Positions 41,157 through 49,265 of a stretch of DNA of 64,000 bases are shown here, in pieces. Origin of the DNA: Terrabacter sp. Root85 (lineage in GTDB: Bacteria > Actinomycetota > Actinomycetes > Actinomycetales > Dermatophilaceae); assembly GCF_001429185.1 (NCBI RefSeq), contig NZ_LMIW01000001.1, forward strand, positions 124,968-188,967, given 5' to 3'. Within the stretch, counting starts at the first letter, position 1, and the number at the start of each line of letters is the position of its first letter. The position numbers and the translations under genes were made by a program. The notes under the pieces are model-generated. The model worked only from the letters and a program-made list of their open reading frames with translations, was not told the origin of the DNA and made no database searches.

Positions 41157-42271
41157 GGGTCGCGGTCATCCACGGAGGCACGAGCACCGAGCACGACGTG
41201 TCCGTCGCGAGCGGTCAAGGGATCATCGCCGGCCTGCGCAGCGCCGGCCACGACGTCGTTCCCGTCCTCCTCGAGCGGTCGGGCGAGTGGCGGACCGGCG
41301 CGGGCTCGGGCGTGCTGCACGCCGCCGAGACGCTGCGAGGCTGCGACGTGGTGGTGCCCGCGCTGCACGGGGTGCTCGGCGAGGACGGAACGGTGCAGGG
41401 GTTCCTCGAGATCCTCGGGGTGCCCTACGTCGGCTCGCCCGTCGCGGCGAGCGCCGTGTGCCTGGACAAGCAGCTGACGAAGCTCGTCGTGGCCGCCGCC
41501 GGGGTGGCGGTCGCGCCGGGACTGTTCGTCCCCTCGGAGCGGGCGGTCGCCGCAACGCGCTCGGCCGCCGAGCTCCAGCGCCTCGTCGACGACGTGCTCG
41601 GGGCCGGGCTGCGCGGCCCGCTGTTCGTCAAGCCGGTGCACGGGGGGTCGAGCGTGGGGGTCACCAGGGTCGACGCGAGCGCCGACGGCGGTCGCCGCCG
41701 GACGCCCGGGGCCCCGTCGGGTGCTCTGCCGGGCGCTCTGTCGGGCGCCCTGCCGGGCGGCGGTCTGTCGGACGCCCTGTCGCGGGCGCTCTCGACCGCT
41801 CTCGAGCACGGGACGGACGGAGTCCTCGTCGAGGCAGAGGTGGCCGGCCTCGAGGTCGACGTGCCGTTGCTCGAGCTGCCCGACGGGCAGGTGCGGTGCG
41901 GGCCCGCCCTGCTCGTCGAGAGCGACCCCGCCGAGCCGTTCTTCACCGAGGCCGCCAAGTACGCCGGGGCCGGGACGAGGTTCACCGTGCCCGCTCCGCT
42001 CCCCCCGGAGCAGACGGCGCGCCTCGGTGAGTTGGCGACGACGGCGTACCGGGCGCTCGGGTGTCGCGGTCTCGCCCGTGTCGACTTCCTCGTGGGACCG
42101 GACGGGCCGGTGCTCAACGAGGTCAACACCTTCCCCGGTTTCACCCCGGCGTCGCAGTTCCCGCGGATGTGGGCCGCCGCCGGTCTGACCTACCCGGCGC
42201 TCGTCGACGTCCTCGTGCGCACCGCCGCCGGCCGGCCGGTCGACGCGCCCCGTGGTGTGGTCGTCGGATGA
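41153..42271 (+). CDS. ddl: D-alanine--D-alanine (or D-Ala-D-X) ligase
   Basis: 372 residues from ATG 41153, coupled to alr. ATP-grasp ligase with HGGTSTEHDVS at the N-terminus, KPVHGGSSVGV in the ATP lid and NEVNTFPGFTP at the metal/active site. The omega loop reads EAAKY, keeping the Lys-Tyr of D-Ala-D-Ala ligases and also compatible with D-Ala-D-Ser enzymes; the His of VanA-type D-lactate ligases is absent. Residues about 182-212 are a Gly/Ala/Leu/Ser/Pro repeat encoded by near-12-bp DNA repeats, not present in typical Ddl. The stop overlaps the next start. Confidence 0.9.
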   Translation: MRVAVIHGGTSTEHDVSVASGQGIIAGLRSAGHDVVPVLLERSGEWRTGAGSGVLHAAETLRGCDVVVPALHGVLGEDGTVQGFLEILGVPYVGSPVAASAVCLDKQLTKLVVAAAGVAVAPGLFVPSERAVAATRSAAELQRLVDDVLGAGLRGPLFVKPVHGGSSVGVTRVDASADGGRRRTPGAPSGALPGALSGALPGGGLSDALSRALSTALEHGTDGVLVEAEVAGLEVDVPLLELPDGQVRCGPALLVESDPAEPFFTEAAKYAGAGTRFTVPAPLPPEQTARLGELATTAYRALGCRGLARVDFLVGPDGPVLNEVNTFPGFTPASQFPRMWAAAGLTYPALVDVLVRTAAGRPVDAPRGVVVG

Positions 42272-43065
42272 GCGCGTCGCCGAGCCGGACGTCGATGGGC
42301 AGCTCCACGAGCCCGCTGCTGCTCGCCGACCCACGGGTCAGCTCCATCCCCGTCGTCGAGGACGGATCCCCGCTGGTCGACCTCGCGAGCGTCGGGGTGC
42401 GGGTCGAGCACCAGCCCCCGCCACCACCACCAGGTCTCGGTCTGCCGGGCTCTGCACCGGACCGGGCGACCGCGCCCCCGCCCGGACCGCACCGGCTGGT
42501 CCGACGCACGCTCGCCGACCGTCTCGGCGAGGCCGGGGCCCTGCTCCCCGACGACCTGCACCTGCTCGTCGTCGAGGGACTTCGTCCGCTGGACACCCAG
42601 CGGATGATCCACGCCGCGTACCGGGCGCGCCTCGCGACCGAGCAGCCCGGGCTCGACGCTCACGCCCTCGACCGGCTGGCGAGCCGGTTCGTGGCCCCAC
42701 CGGCCACGGCCCCGCACGTCAGCGGGGCCGCCGTCGACCTGACGCTCTGCGACGACGACGGGCGCCGGCTCGACCTCGGTTGCCCCGTCGACGCGACCCC
42801 CGAGGAGAGCGGCGGGGCGTGCTACTTCGACGCCCCGGGTCTCGACGACGAGGCACGCCACCTGCGGCGCGTGCTCGCCTGCGCCCTGGGCCCGGCGGGC
42901 CTCGTCAACTACCCGACCGAGTGGTGGCACTGGTCGTTCGGGGACCGCTACTGGGCCCACGTCACGGGCAGTCCGTTCGCGGTCCACGGACCGGTGGCTG
43001 CCCCCGACCACGCCTCGGACGCTGCCGCGACGCTCAGCCCTCGAGCTCGGCCCGGCGCAGGGTGA
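42268..43065 (+). CDS. D-Ala-D-Ala dipeptidase, VanX family (M15D)
   Basis: 265 residues from ATG 42268, coupled to ddl by ATGA. The VanX catalytic set is complete: R106 in EGLRPL, zinc ligands H150 and D157 (HVSGAAVD) and H221, and catalytic E218 (EWWH). VanX cleaves free D-Ala-D-Ala so that only altered precursors enter the wall; relatives (DdpX) recycle the dipeptide as a nutrient. No signal peptide is visible, so it should be cytoplasmic. A Pro-rich stretch lies near residue 55. Its 3' end overlaps the convergent DUF1801 gene by 32 bases. Confidence 0.88.
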   Translation: MSASPSRTSMGSSTSPLLLADPRVSSIPVVEDGSPLVDLASVGVRVEHQPPPPPPGLGLPGSAPDRATAPPPGPHRLVRRTLADRLGEAGALLPDDLHLLVVEGLRPLDTQRMIHAAYRARLATEQPGLDAHALDRLASRFVAPPATAPHVSGAAVDLTLCDDDGRRLDLGCPVDATPEESGGACYFDAPGLDDEARHLRRVLACALGPAGLVNYPTEWWHWSFGDRYWAHVTGSPFAVHGPVAAPDHASDAAATLSPRARPGAG

Positions 43066-43378
43066 CGATGCGCTCGATGACCTCGTCGGGGATCGGCTGC
43101 TCGACGCTGAAACGGATCGTGCCCTTGCTCAGGGAGTGCCCCGTCAGGTCGGGCGCGACGGCCTCGACGACAGCGGGGCTGAACGGGAAGACCGACAGGT
43201 GCTTGGCCGCCGCCGTGATCCCGAGGAGCGGGCGGCCGGCGAGGCGCAGCGCCGGCATCCCGTAGCTCGTGCCCTCGTCCGCCTCGGGTGCCACGCGACG
43301 CGCGACGTCGACGACGTGCTGGAGGGCTGCGCGCTGGGCCGGCTCGAGTCCGCCGAGGTAGTCGCCGATCGTTCCCAC
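43034..43378 (-). CDS. DUF1801 (YdhG-like) protein
   Basis: 114 residues from GTG 43378. The open frame continues upstream but the added sequence looks like out-of-frame coding. Family features are YLGGLEPAQRAALQHVVDVARRVAPEA near the start and TSYGMPAL with KHLSVFPFS in the core. Small cytoplasmic proteins of this family are widespread and have no established function. Its last 32 bases are antisense to the end of the VanX-like gene. Confidence 0.75.
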   Translation of the reverse strand: MGTIGDYLGGLEPAQRAALQHVVDVARRVAPEADEGTSYGMPALRLAGRPLLGITAAAKHLSVFPFSPAVVEAVAPDLTGHSLSKGTIRFSVEQPIPDEVIERIVTLRRAELEG

Positions 43379-43497
43379 CCGGCCATGGTCGCACCACCGT
43401 CGCCGCCACGGGCGGGTTCGCCACCCCCGGTCGCCCGGGTATGGGTGGGCGACCCCTCCACGGTCGTCGTCGTGACGACCCTCCACGAAAGGCCACC

Positions 43498-43719
43498 ATG
43501 AGCGCTCGCACCCGCACGCGCACGCAGACCTCCACCGTCGTCGTGCTGCTCTGGCTCCTCATCGGCGTCTTCGCCGCCTTCCAGCGCGGCTACTTCGGCT
43601 CGTCCGACCCCAGCTGCAGCCGGCTGGCCACGACGGCCGTGACGATCGTCGCCGGACCGCTCAACTACGTCGGGCTCGACCCGCGCATCGGCTGCTCGAC
43701 GCCTCAGCCCTCGAAGTAG
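43498..43719 (+). CDS. Small single-pass membrane protein
   Basis: 73 residues from ATG 43498, with GAAAGG 5 bases upstream. A basic Thr/Arg start, one membrane segment (about 13-28, VVVLLWLLIGVFAAF), then a short external part with two cysteines and a second hydrophobic stretch (TTAVTIVAGPLNYVGL). I recognise the pattern from many actinobacterial hypothetical proteins but know no function. Confidence 0.7.
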   Translation: MSARTRTRTQTSTVVVLLWLLIGVFAAFQRGYFGSSDPSCSRLATTAVTIVAGPLNYVGLDPRIGCSTPQPSK

Positions 43720-43755
43720 CCGGGAGCCGGCGGGTGGGAGCGGCATACTGGCCGG

Positions 43756-44496
43756 GTGACCGAGCCCGGCGCTGACGCCACCGTCCCACCCGCCACCTCC
43801 ACGCCGTCACCGGCTCAGGAGACGCCGCCTGACCGCACGGACGCGGTCACGGCGCCCCCGTCGGCCGCGGAGAGCGTGGAGGACTACTACGCACGCATCG
43901 CGGCCGCGGCCGGCGCGGACGGTCGTCTTCCCGTCGCCGTCGAGGAGATGCCCGGCTGGGACATCTACCCCTACGAGATCGAGGGCCTGCGCCTCAAGCC
44001 GGTGCAGCCTCCGGCCGACGAGGAGCCGGCCCGGCGGGGCGAGCAGGCCCGCGACTGCTGGTGCGCCGACGGCTTCGGGGACGCCGACGACCGGCTCGTC
44101 TGGTCGAACGCCCGCTGGCGCCTCACCCTCTCCGTCGACACCGGCCTGCCGGTGATGCTCATGCTCATGCCGCTCGCGCACCACGACCTGCCCTCCCTGC
44201 CGGGCGACCTCGCCGCCGAGATGGGCCAGCTCGTCGTGGCGGTCTCCGACGCCGTCGAGCACGTGCCGAGCGTCGGCCGGGTCCAGCTGGCGAAGTACGG
44301 CGACGGCGGCGCGCACCTGCACCTGTTCTTCCTCGGCCGTCCCGCGCGCATGCTCCAGTTCCGCGGGTCACCCCTCATCGACTGGGAGGAGAACCTCCCC
44401 CGGGTCCCCCTCGACGTGCTCCGGGCGAACGCGCGCGTCGTCGCCGAGCGGATGGTCGTCCACGTCGGCGGCACGCCCGGGGGCCTCGGCCGCTAG
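43756..44496 (+). CDS. HIT-like superfamily protein
   Basis: 246 residues from GTG 43756. After a Pro/Thr-rich start (1-40), the conserved part contains WDIYPYEIEGLRLKPV, a Cys-rich spot DCWCADGF, and AHLHLFFLGRP, which resembles the H-x-H-x histidine triad of nucleotide hydrolases. The fold call is by motif only. Activity on a nucleotide substrate is inference. No operon partner is obvious; the MFS gene converges from the other side. Confidence 0.6.
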   Translation: MTEPGADATVPPATSTPSPAQETPPDRTDAVTAPPSAAESVEDYYARIAAAAGADGRLPVAVEEMPGWDIYPYEIEGLRLKPVQPPADEEPARRGEQARDCWCADGFGDADDRLVWSNARWRLTLSVDTGLPVMLMLMPLAHHDLPSLPGDLAAEMGQLVVAVSDAVEHVPSVGRVQLAKYGDGGAHLHLFFLGRPARMLQFRGSPLIDWEENLPRVPLDVLRANARVVAERMVVHVGGTPGGLGR

Positions 44497-44571
44497 AGCG
44501 CTCGCCGCTGGGCGGTACGCCGGCGACCGCCGCGCCGTGCCGGCCCGGGTCGACGGCGCCTCGTGCCTTCC

Positions 44572-46122
44572 TCAGGCCCGGTTGATCGCGGGTCGCTCGA
44601 AGAAGAGGACGGCGACGACGCCGATGAGCAGGACCGCAGCGGGCAGCATCATCGACTCGGCCATCGCATCGGCGAAGCCGCTCGCGACCTGCGCCGGCAT
44701 CGTCGCCCCGGACCCCTGCAGTCCGCCGAGCTGGCCGGAGATGCCCGGCAGGTCGGCGGCGAGCCGGGCCTCGATGAGGGCCGCGATGGCTGCGCTGCCG
44801 AGGACCGCACCGACCTGGCGGGTCGTGTTGTAGACGCCCGACCCGGCACCGGCCGACGACAGCGGCAGGTTGCGGGTGGCGGTCGCGCCGAGCGGGCCCC
44901 ACATGAAGGCGTTGCCGACTCCCATGAGGGCCATGGGCAGGAGCAGCACCCACGTCTCGGTCTCGGGGTGCATGACGAGGGCGAGCCAGAGCAGCGACAG
45001 TGCCGTGAGGCCGATCCCGGCCGCGGTGATGCCGCGCGGGTGGACCCGGTCGGCGAGCCGGCCGGACACGGGGGCCAAGCCACCCGAGATGACGGCCATC
45101 GGCGCGAGCAGGAGCGCCGAGGCGGTCGGCGACATCCCGCGCACCGCCTGGGCGTAGAGCATGAGGGGGAAGGCCATCGCCGTGATGGAGAAGCCGATGG
45201 TCGTGATCGCGACGTTGGCGAGCGAGAAGTTGCGGTCGTCGAAGAGGCGCAGCGGCAACAGCGGCTCGCGGGTGTTGTGCGCCTGCCACCAGATGAAGAC
45301 GCCGAGCACGAGCAGGCCGACGCCGATGAGGAGCGGCACGGAGACGAACCCGGAGATGGTCCCCCAGTCGTAGGTCTCGCCCTCCTGGACGCCGAACACG
45401 ACGAGGAACATCCCGACCGCCGAGAGCGCGACGCCGATCCAGTCGAAGCTGTGGCTGTGCGTCTCGAGCCGCGGCACGAGCCGGGCGGCGAGCGCGAAGG
45501 CGACGACACCGACGGGCACGTTGATGAAGAAGATCCACTCCCACCCCGGACCGTCGACGAGCAGGCCGCCGACGACGGGACCCACGAGGATCGCCACGCC
45601 GGCCGTGGCACCCCACAGCGCCATGGCCTGACCGCGGGAGGCCGCGGGGAACGTGCGGGTGATGACGGCCATCGTCTGCGGCGTCAGCATCGAGGCGCCG
45701 AGTCCCTGCACGACGCGGGCGAGGATGAGCCCGGTGATCGTGCCGGTGAGCCCGCACCACAGGGAAGCGAGCGTGAAGACCGTCAGCCCGACGAGGTAGA
45801 GGTTCTTCGGTCCGTAGCGGTCGCCCAGCCGGCCGGTGATGAGCAGCGGCGTGGCGTAGGCGAGCAGGTAGGCGCTCGTGACCCAGATGACGCTGTTGAC
45901 GTCGGTGTCGAGTCCCCTGAGGATCGCGGGTGTCGCCACCGACACGATGGTGGAGTCGACGAGGATCATGAAGAAGCCGATGACCATCGCCCAGAGGGCC
46001 GGCCACGGGTTGTGCCCGTCGGGCACCCCGCCCAGCGGCGCCACGGGGGCGGCCCTGGGCGCCACGACCTCTCCCGTCGCGTCGCGTCCGGTCACGTCGG
46101 TGGTGCTGTCCTCACCGGCCAC
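44572..46122 (-). CDS. DHA2-type MFS drug exporter, 14 helices
   Basis: 516 residues from GTG 46122, with GAAGGGGG 6 bases upstream; a longer frame to 46167 lacks a ribosome site. The EmrB/QacA family is marked by IVDSTIVSVATPAI (motif D1) in helix 1, GRLGDRYGPKNLY (motif A) and LGASMLTPQTMAVI with GPVVGGLLVD (motif C) in helix 5. Such proton antiporters expel hydrophobic cations, dyes and antibiotics. It sits in the accessory block with the cell-wall genes, on the opposite strand. Confidence 0.92.
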   Translation of the reverse strand: MAGEDSTTDVTGRDATGEVVAPRAAPVAPLGGVPDGHNPWPALWAMVIGFFMILVDSTIVSVATPAILRGLDTDVNSVIWVTSAYLLAYATPLLITGRLGDRYGPKNLYLVGLTVFTLASLWCGLTGTITGLILARVVQGLGASMLTPQTMAVITRTFPAASRGQAMALWGATAGVAILVGPVVGGLLVDGPGWEWIFFINVPVGVVAFALAARLVPRLETHSHSFDWIGVALSAVGMFLVVFGVQEGETYDWGTISGFVSVPLLIGVGLLVLGVFIWWQAHNTREPLLPLRLFDDRNFSLANVAITTIGFSITAMAFPLMLYAQAVRGMSPTASALLLAPMAVISGGLAPVSGRLADRVHPRGITAAGIGLTALSLLWLALVMHPETETWVLLLPMALMGVGNAFMWGPLGATATRNLPLSSAGAGSGVYNTTRQVGAVLGSAAIAALIEARLAADLPGISGQLGGLQGSGATMPAQVASGFADAMAESMMLPAAVLLIGVVAVLFFERPAINRA

Positions 46123-46199
46123 GATGGCCCCCTTCCGCTGCCTGACGCAGCACCTCTGATTGTCCACCCGGGCACCGACAGCCGTCAGGCTCCCGTCGA

Positions 46200-46229
46200 G
46201 GGTCCGTCCGTGGGTCCGTCCGTGGGTCC
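46200..46229. repeat. 12-bp tandem repeat, 2.5 copies
   Basis: GGGTCCGTCCGT occurs at 46200-46211 and 46212-46223, followed by GGGTCC. It lies in the 160-base gap between the serine hydrolase and the MFS exporter, both on the minus strand. Nothing else is recognised in this gap. Confidence 0.8.
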
Positions 46230-46282
46230 TTCGAGCGGCCCGGGACGGGCGCCCGACCGGCCCATGACGGCGCGGGCCCGCC

Positions 46283-47716
46283 TCAGGCGTACGACCAGCG
46301 CGTCGCCAGCCACAGCGGGTCGTTGCCGGTGAGCGGCACCATCCGCCAGGTCAGATCGGCGTCGGCGCCGCGCAGCCGCGCCTCGATGCGGAAGCGGTGG
46401 GGCGTCTCGACGGCGATGACCTCCGCGCGGAAGGTGTCCTCGTCGACCCAGCCGCCGCTCGAGACGACGGGCAGGGTCGCGCCCGCGGCCACGAGCTCCC
46501 CCTCACGCCACAGCCCTCGCCCCACAGGGACGCGCAGCCACTCACCGCGCCGGCTGAGCCCGAGCACGACGTCGGGGCCGTCGCGGGTCACGGAGACGGC
46601 GGTGTAGTCGGCCGACAGGTCGGAGCCCTCCGAGCGGGTGAACTCGGCGTACTCCGGACCGAGCGCGTCCCCGGACATCGCGGGGATCTCGAGACCGGCG
46701 AGGCGCTCGGTGAGGGCACGGTCGGAGTCGGCGGAACCGCTCCCGCCGATGGCCGGCACGACGTGGGCCCACAGCCCGTCGAGGGTGGACTGCATGCGCG
46801 ACTGCTCGGCGGTGATCGCCACGACCGTGTCGTGCTCGGGCAGCACGACGAGGAACTGGCCGTAGGCACCGTCGCCGCGGTAGCCGTGGCGCTGCATCCA
46901 GAACGAGTAGCCGTAGCCGCGGCGCCAGTCGTCGTCCGCGTCGGGGTCCTCGCTGACCGGTCCGAACCCCCGGGTGGCCTCGGCGACCCACGCCGCGGCC
47001 AGCAGCTGGCGCCCCTCCCACCGGCCGCGGTCGAGGTAGAGCTGGGCGATGGAGGCGATGGCCTCGGTGGTCAGGTGCGACCCGGTGAACCCGAGCTCGC
47101 GCCCGAGCGGGTCGCGGTGCCAGGGGATGTCGGGCAGCCCGAGGGGCGCGAGCAGCCGCGGTCGCAGCATCTCGGCCAGGCTGACCCCGACGACACGCCG
47201 CACGATGACGGCGAGCAGGTAGGTCGCCACCTGGTTGTAGGCGAAGACCGTCCCCGGCTGCCGGGTCGGCCGGGTCGCGAAGACGCGCGGGACCCAGTCG
47301 TCGCCGTCGCCGCCCTCGCTGCCGCTCAGCCGGTCGAAGACGTGTGCCCACGCATCCTCCTCGTGCCCGACGGTCATCGAGAGGCAGTGCGTGATCCGCA
47401 CGTCCTCCCAGCCGTCGGCCACCAGGGCGCGGTCGAGCTCGGGGAAGTGGTCGAGGACCCGGTCGTCGAGCGACAGGCGCCCCTCCTGCACGAGGAAGCC
47501 GACGGCCGTGGCCGTCACCGTCTTCGAGAGGGAGTACGCGAGGTGGACGCGGCCGGCGGCATACGGCCTCCACCAGCCCTCCGCGACGACGTGTCCGTGA
47601 CGCACGACCATGAGGCTGTGCAGCCCGAGGTGGTCACGCTCGGCGGCGTCGACGAACGCGTGGATGCCGGCGGCGTCGACGCCCTGCGCCGACGGGGTGC
47701 TGCGGGGAAGGCTCAC
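46283..47716 (-). CDS. Serine hydrolase of the class C beta-lactamase / DD-peptidase family
   Basis: 477 residues from GTG 47716. The catalytic SxxK is S62-L-S-K65 and the YxN motif is in FAYNQVATYL. No export signal is seen, so it is probably cytoplasmic, unlike true AmpC enzymes. The C-terminal quarter (about 350-477) is a beta-rich extension. Relatives include esterases, D-aminopeptidases and penicillin-binding proteins; true antibiotic hydrolysis cannot be claimed. It lies directly downstream of map on the same strand, 63 bases away, with no terminator seen. Confidence 0.85.
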   Translation of the reverse strand: MSLPRSTPSAQGVDAAGIHAFVDAAERDHLGLHSLMVVRHGHVVAEGWWRPYAAGRVHLAYSLSKTVTATAVGFLVQEGRLSLDDRVLDHFPELDRALVADGWEDVRITHCLSMTVGHEEDAWAHVFDRLSGSEGGDGDDWVPRVFATRPTRQPGTVFAYNQVATYLLAVIVRRVVGVSLAEMLRPRLLAPLGLPDIPWHRDPLGRELGFTGSHLTTEAIASIAQLYLDRGRWEGRQLLAAAWVAEATRGFGPVSEDPDADDDWRRGYGYSFWMQRHGYRGDGAYGQFLVVLPEHDTVVAITAEQSRMQSTLDGLWAHVVPAIGGSGSADSDRALTERLAGLEIPAMSGDALGPEYAEFTRSEGSDLSADYTAVSVTRDGPDVVLGLSRRGEWLRVPVGRGLWREGELVAAGATLPVVSSGGWVDEDTFRAEVIAVETPHRFRIEARLRGADADLTWRMVPLTGNDPLWLATRWSYA

Positions 47717-47779
47717 GAGCGTGAGGCTACGCGTCCGGAGCCCGTAGGTGGGTCGGTGACGGCCCCGAGTCGCGCGCGG

Positions 47780-48634
47780 TCAGGCGGTGACGTCGAGGGG
47801 GGCGTATGCCGCCCCGGCGGCCGCGAGGGCAGCCTGGCCACCGTCGACGGCCGTGAGGATCCACAGGCCGTCCTCGCGGACGGCGACCGAGTGCTCCCAG
47901 TGCGCGGCCCGCGTGCCGTCGAGCGTCACCACGGTCCAGTCGTCGGCGAGCACCTTGGTGTCGATGCCGCCGAGGGTGACCATCGGCTCGATGGCACCGG
48001 TGAAGCCGTCGACGAGCTTGGGGCCCGTCTCGCGCACCGCGTAGTTCGGGATCTGGGGATCCATGTGCATCTGGATGCCGATGCCGTGGCCGACGTACTC
48101 GTCGATGACGCCGTAGGTGCGACCGTCGCGCTCGGCGGCAGCCTCGATGCTCGCCTCGACGGCGTCACCGACGGCGTAGAGACGACCGCCGACCTGCATC
48201 GCGGCGATCCCGGCGTAGAGGCTGGCCTCGGTGGCGTCGATGAGGGCGAGGTCCTCGGGACGACCCGCCTCGCGCCCGCCGACGACGGCGGTGAAGGCCG
48301 CGTCGCCGTTCCAGCCCTTGACCTCGGCGCCGCAGTCGACCGAGACGATGTCGCCGGCCTCGAGGACGCGCGGACCCGGGATGCCGTGGACGACCTCGTC
48401 GTTGACGCTCGTGCACAGCGTGTGGCTGTAGCCGGGGACGAGCTGGAAGTTGGGGATGCCGCCGTTGCTGCGGATGAAGTCCTCCGCGAGGCGGTCCAGC
48501 TCGAGCGTCGTCAGGCCCGGACGCAGCTCGCTCGCGAGCAGCTCGAGCGTGCGCCCGACGAGCAGGCCGGCCTCACGCATGAGGCCGAGCTGCTCGTCGG
48601 TGCGGCCCTGGAGCCGGTTCCGGCGTCCGAACAT
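47780..48634 (-). CDS. map: Methionine aminopeptidase, type I
   Basis: 284 residues from ATG 48634, with AAGGACC upstream. It removes the initiator methionine from nascent proteins. Metal ligands are recognised in SVDCGAEVKGWNGDAAFT, YVGHGIGI and TGAIEPM, with the last His/Glu region near HWEHSVAV. Typical short actinobacterial form without an N-terminal zinc finger. Follows adk by 61 bases in the secY-adk-map group; the expected next gene, infA, is displaced by about 10 kb. Confidence 0.95.
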   Translation of the reverse strand: MFGRRNRLQGRTDEQLGLMREAGLLVGRTLELLASELRPGLTTLELDRLAEDFIRSNGGIPNFQLVPGYSHTLCTSVNDEVVHGIPGPRVLEAGDIVSVDCGAEVKGWNGDAAFTAVVGGREAGRPEDLALIDATEASLYAGIAAMQVGGRLYAVGDAVEASIEAAAERDGRTYGVIDEYVGHGIGIQMHMDPQIPNYAVRETGPKLVDGFTGAIEPMVTLGGIDTKVLADDWTVVTLDGTRAAHWEHSVAVREDGLWILTAVDGGQAALAAAGAAYAPLDVTA

Positions 48635-48695
48635 CGGTGGTCCTTGTCGGTGACGACACCCGACGACGCCTGACGGCGGCGTCGCTGCGGTGTGC

Positions 48696-49265
48696 TCAGG
48701 CGTGCTGCGGCAGGGCCGCGATGACACGGTCGGTGACGTCGTCGACGGCACCCATGCCGTCGACCTTGACGAGGAGGCCGGCGACCTCGTAGTGCTCCGC
48801 GAGGGGCGCAGTCTCCTTGCGGTAGATCGCCTGGCGCTCGCGGATGACGTCCTCGGTGTCGTCGGCGCGACCCTCGGTCTCGGCGCGCTTGAGCAGTCGC
48901 TCGACGATGGCGTCCTCGTCGACCTCGAGCTCGAGGACCGCGTCGAGCGCGTGCCCGTGCCGCGACAGCATCTCGTCGAGCGCGTCGACCTGGCCCGCGG
49001 TGCGCGGGTAGCCGTCGAGGAGGAAGCCGTGGGCGGCGTCGTCCCAGGTGAGCCGGTCCTCGACGATCTCGTTGGTGATGTCGTCGGAGACGTAGCCGCC
49101 GGACGTGATGATCTCGTGGACCTTGACGCCGAGCGGGGTCTGGTCCTTGATGTTGGCGCGGAAGATGTCGCCGGTCGAGATGGCCGGGATGCCGAGGCGC
49201 TCGGCGATCCGGGCGGCCTGCGTGCCCTTACCGGCGCCGGGCGGGCCGAGGATGATCAGTCGCAT
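48696..49265 (-). CDS. adk: Adenylate kinase, short form
   Basis: 189 residues from ATG 49265. It converts AMP and ATP to two ADP. P-loop GPPGAGKGT at 7-15; STGDIFRANI and GFLLDGYPRT follow. The lid is the short form without zinc cysteines, as usual in actinobacteria. The start overlaps the secY stop (TAATG), so it is translationally coupled to secY. Confidence 0.97.
   Translation of the reverse strand: MRLIILGPPGAGKGTQAARIAERLGIPAISTGDIFRANIKDQTPLGVKVHEIITSGGYVSDDITNEIVEDRLTWDDAAHGFLLDGYPRTAGQVDALDEMLSRHGHALDAVLELEVDEDAIVERLLKRAETEGRADDTEDVIRERQAIYRKETAPLAEHYEVAGLLVKVDGMGAVDDVTDRVIAALPQHA

Noticed and set aside
37872-43065. Calling the cassette an established vancomycin-resistance operon
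   Set aside because: No VanH, no VanRS-type regulators, no VanT membrane domain, and the ligase keeps the Lys-Tyr pair; only a van-like hypothesis is justified.
46283-47716. True class C beta-lactamase
   Set aside because: SxxK and YxN are present, but no export signal is visible and the usual KTG box is not apparent; family membership only.
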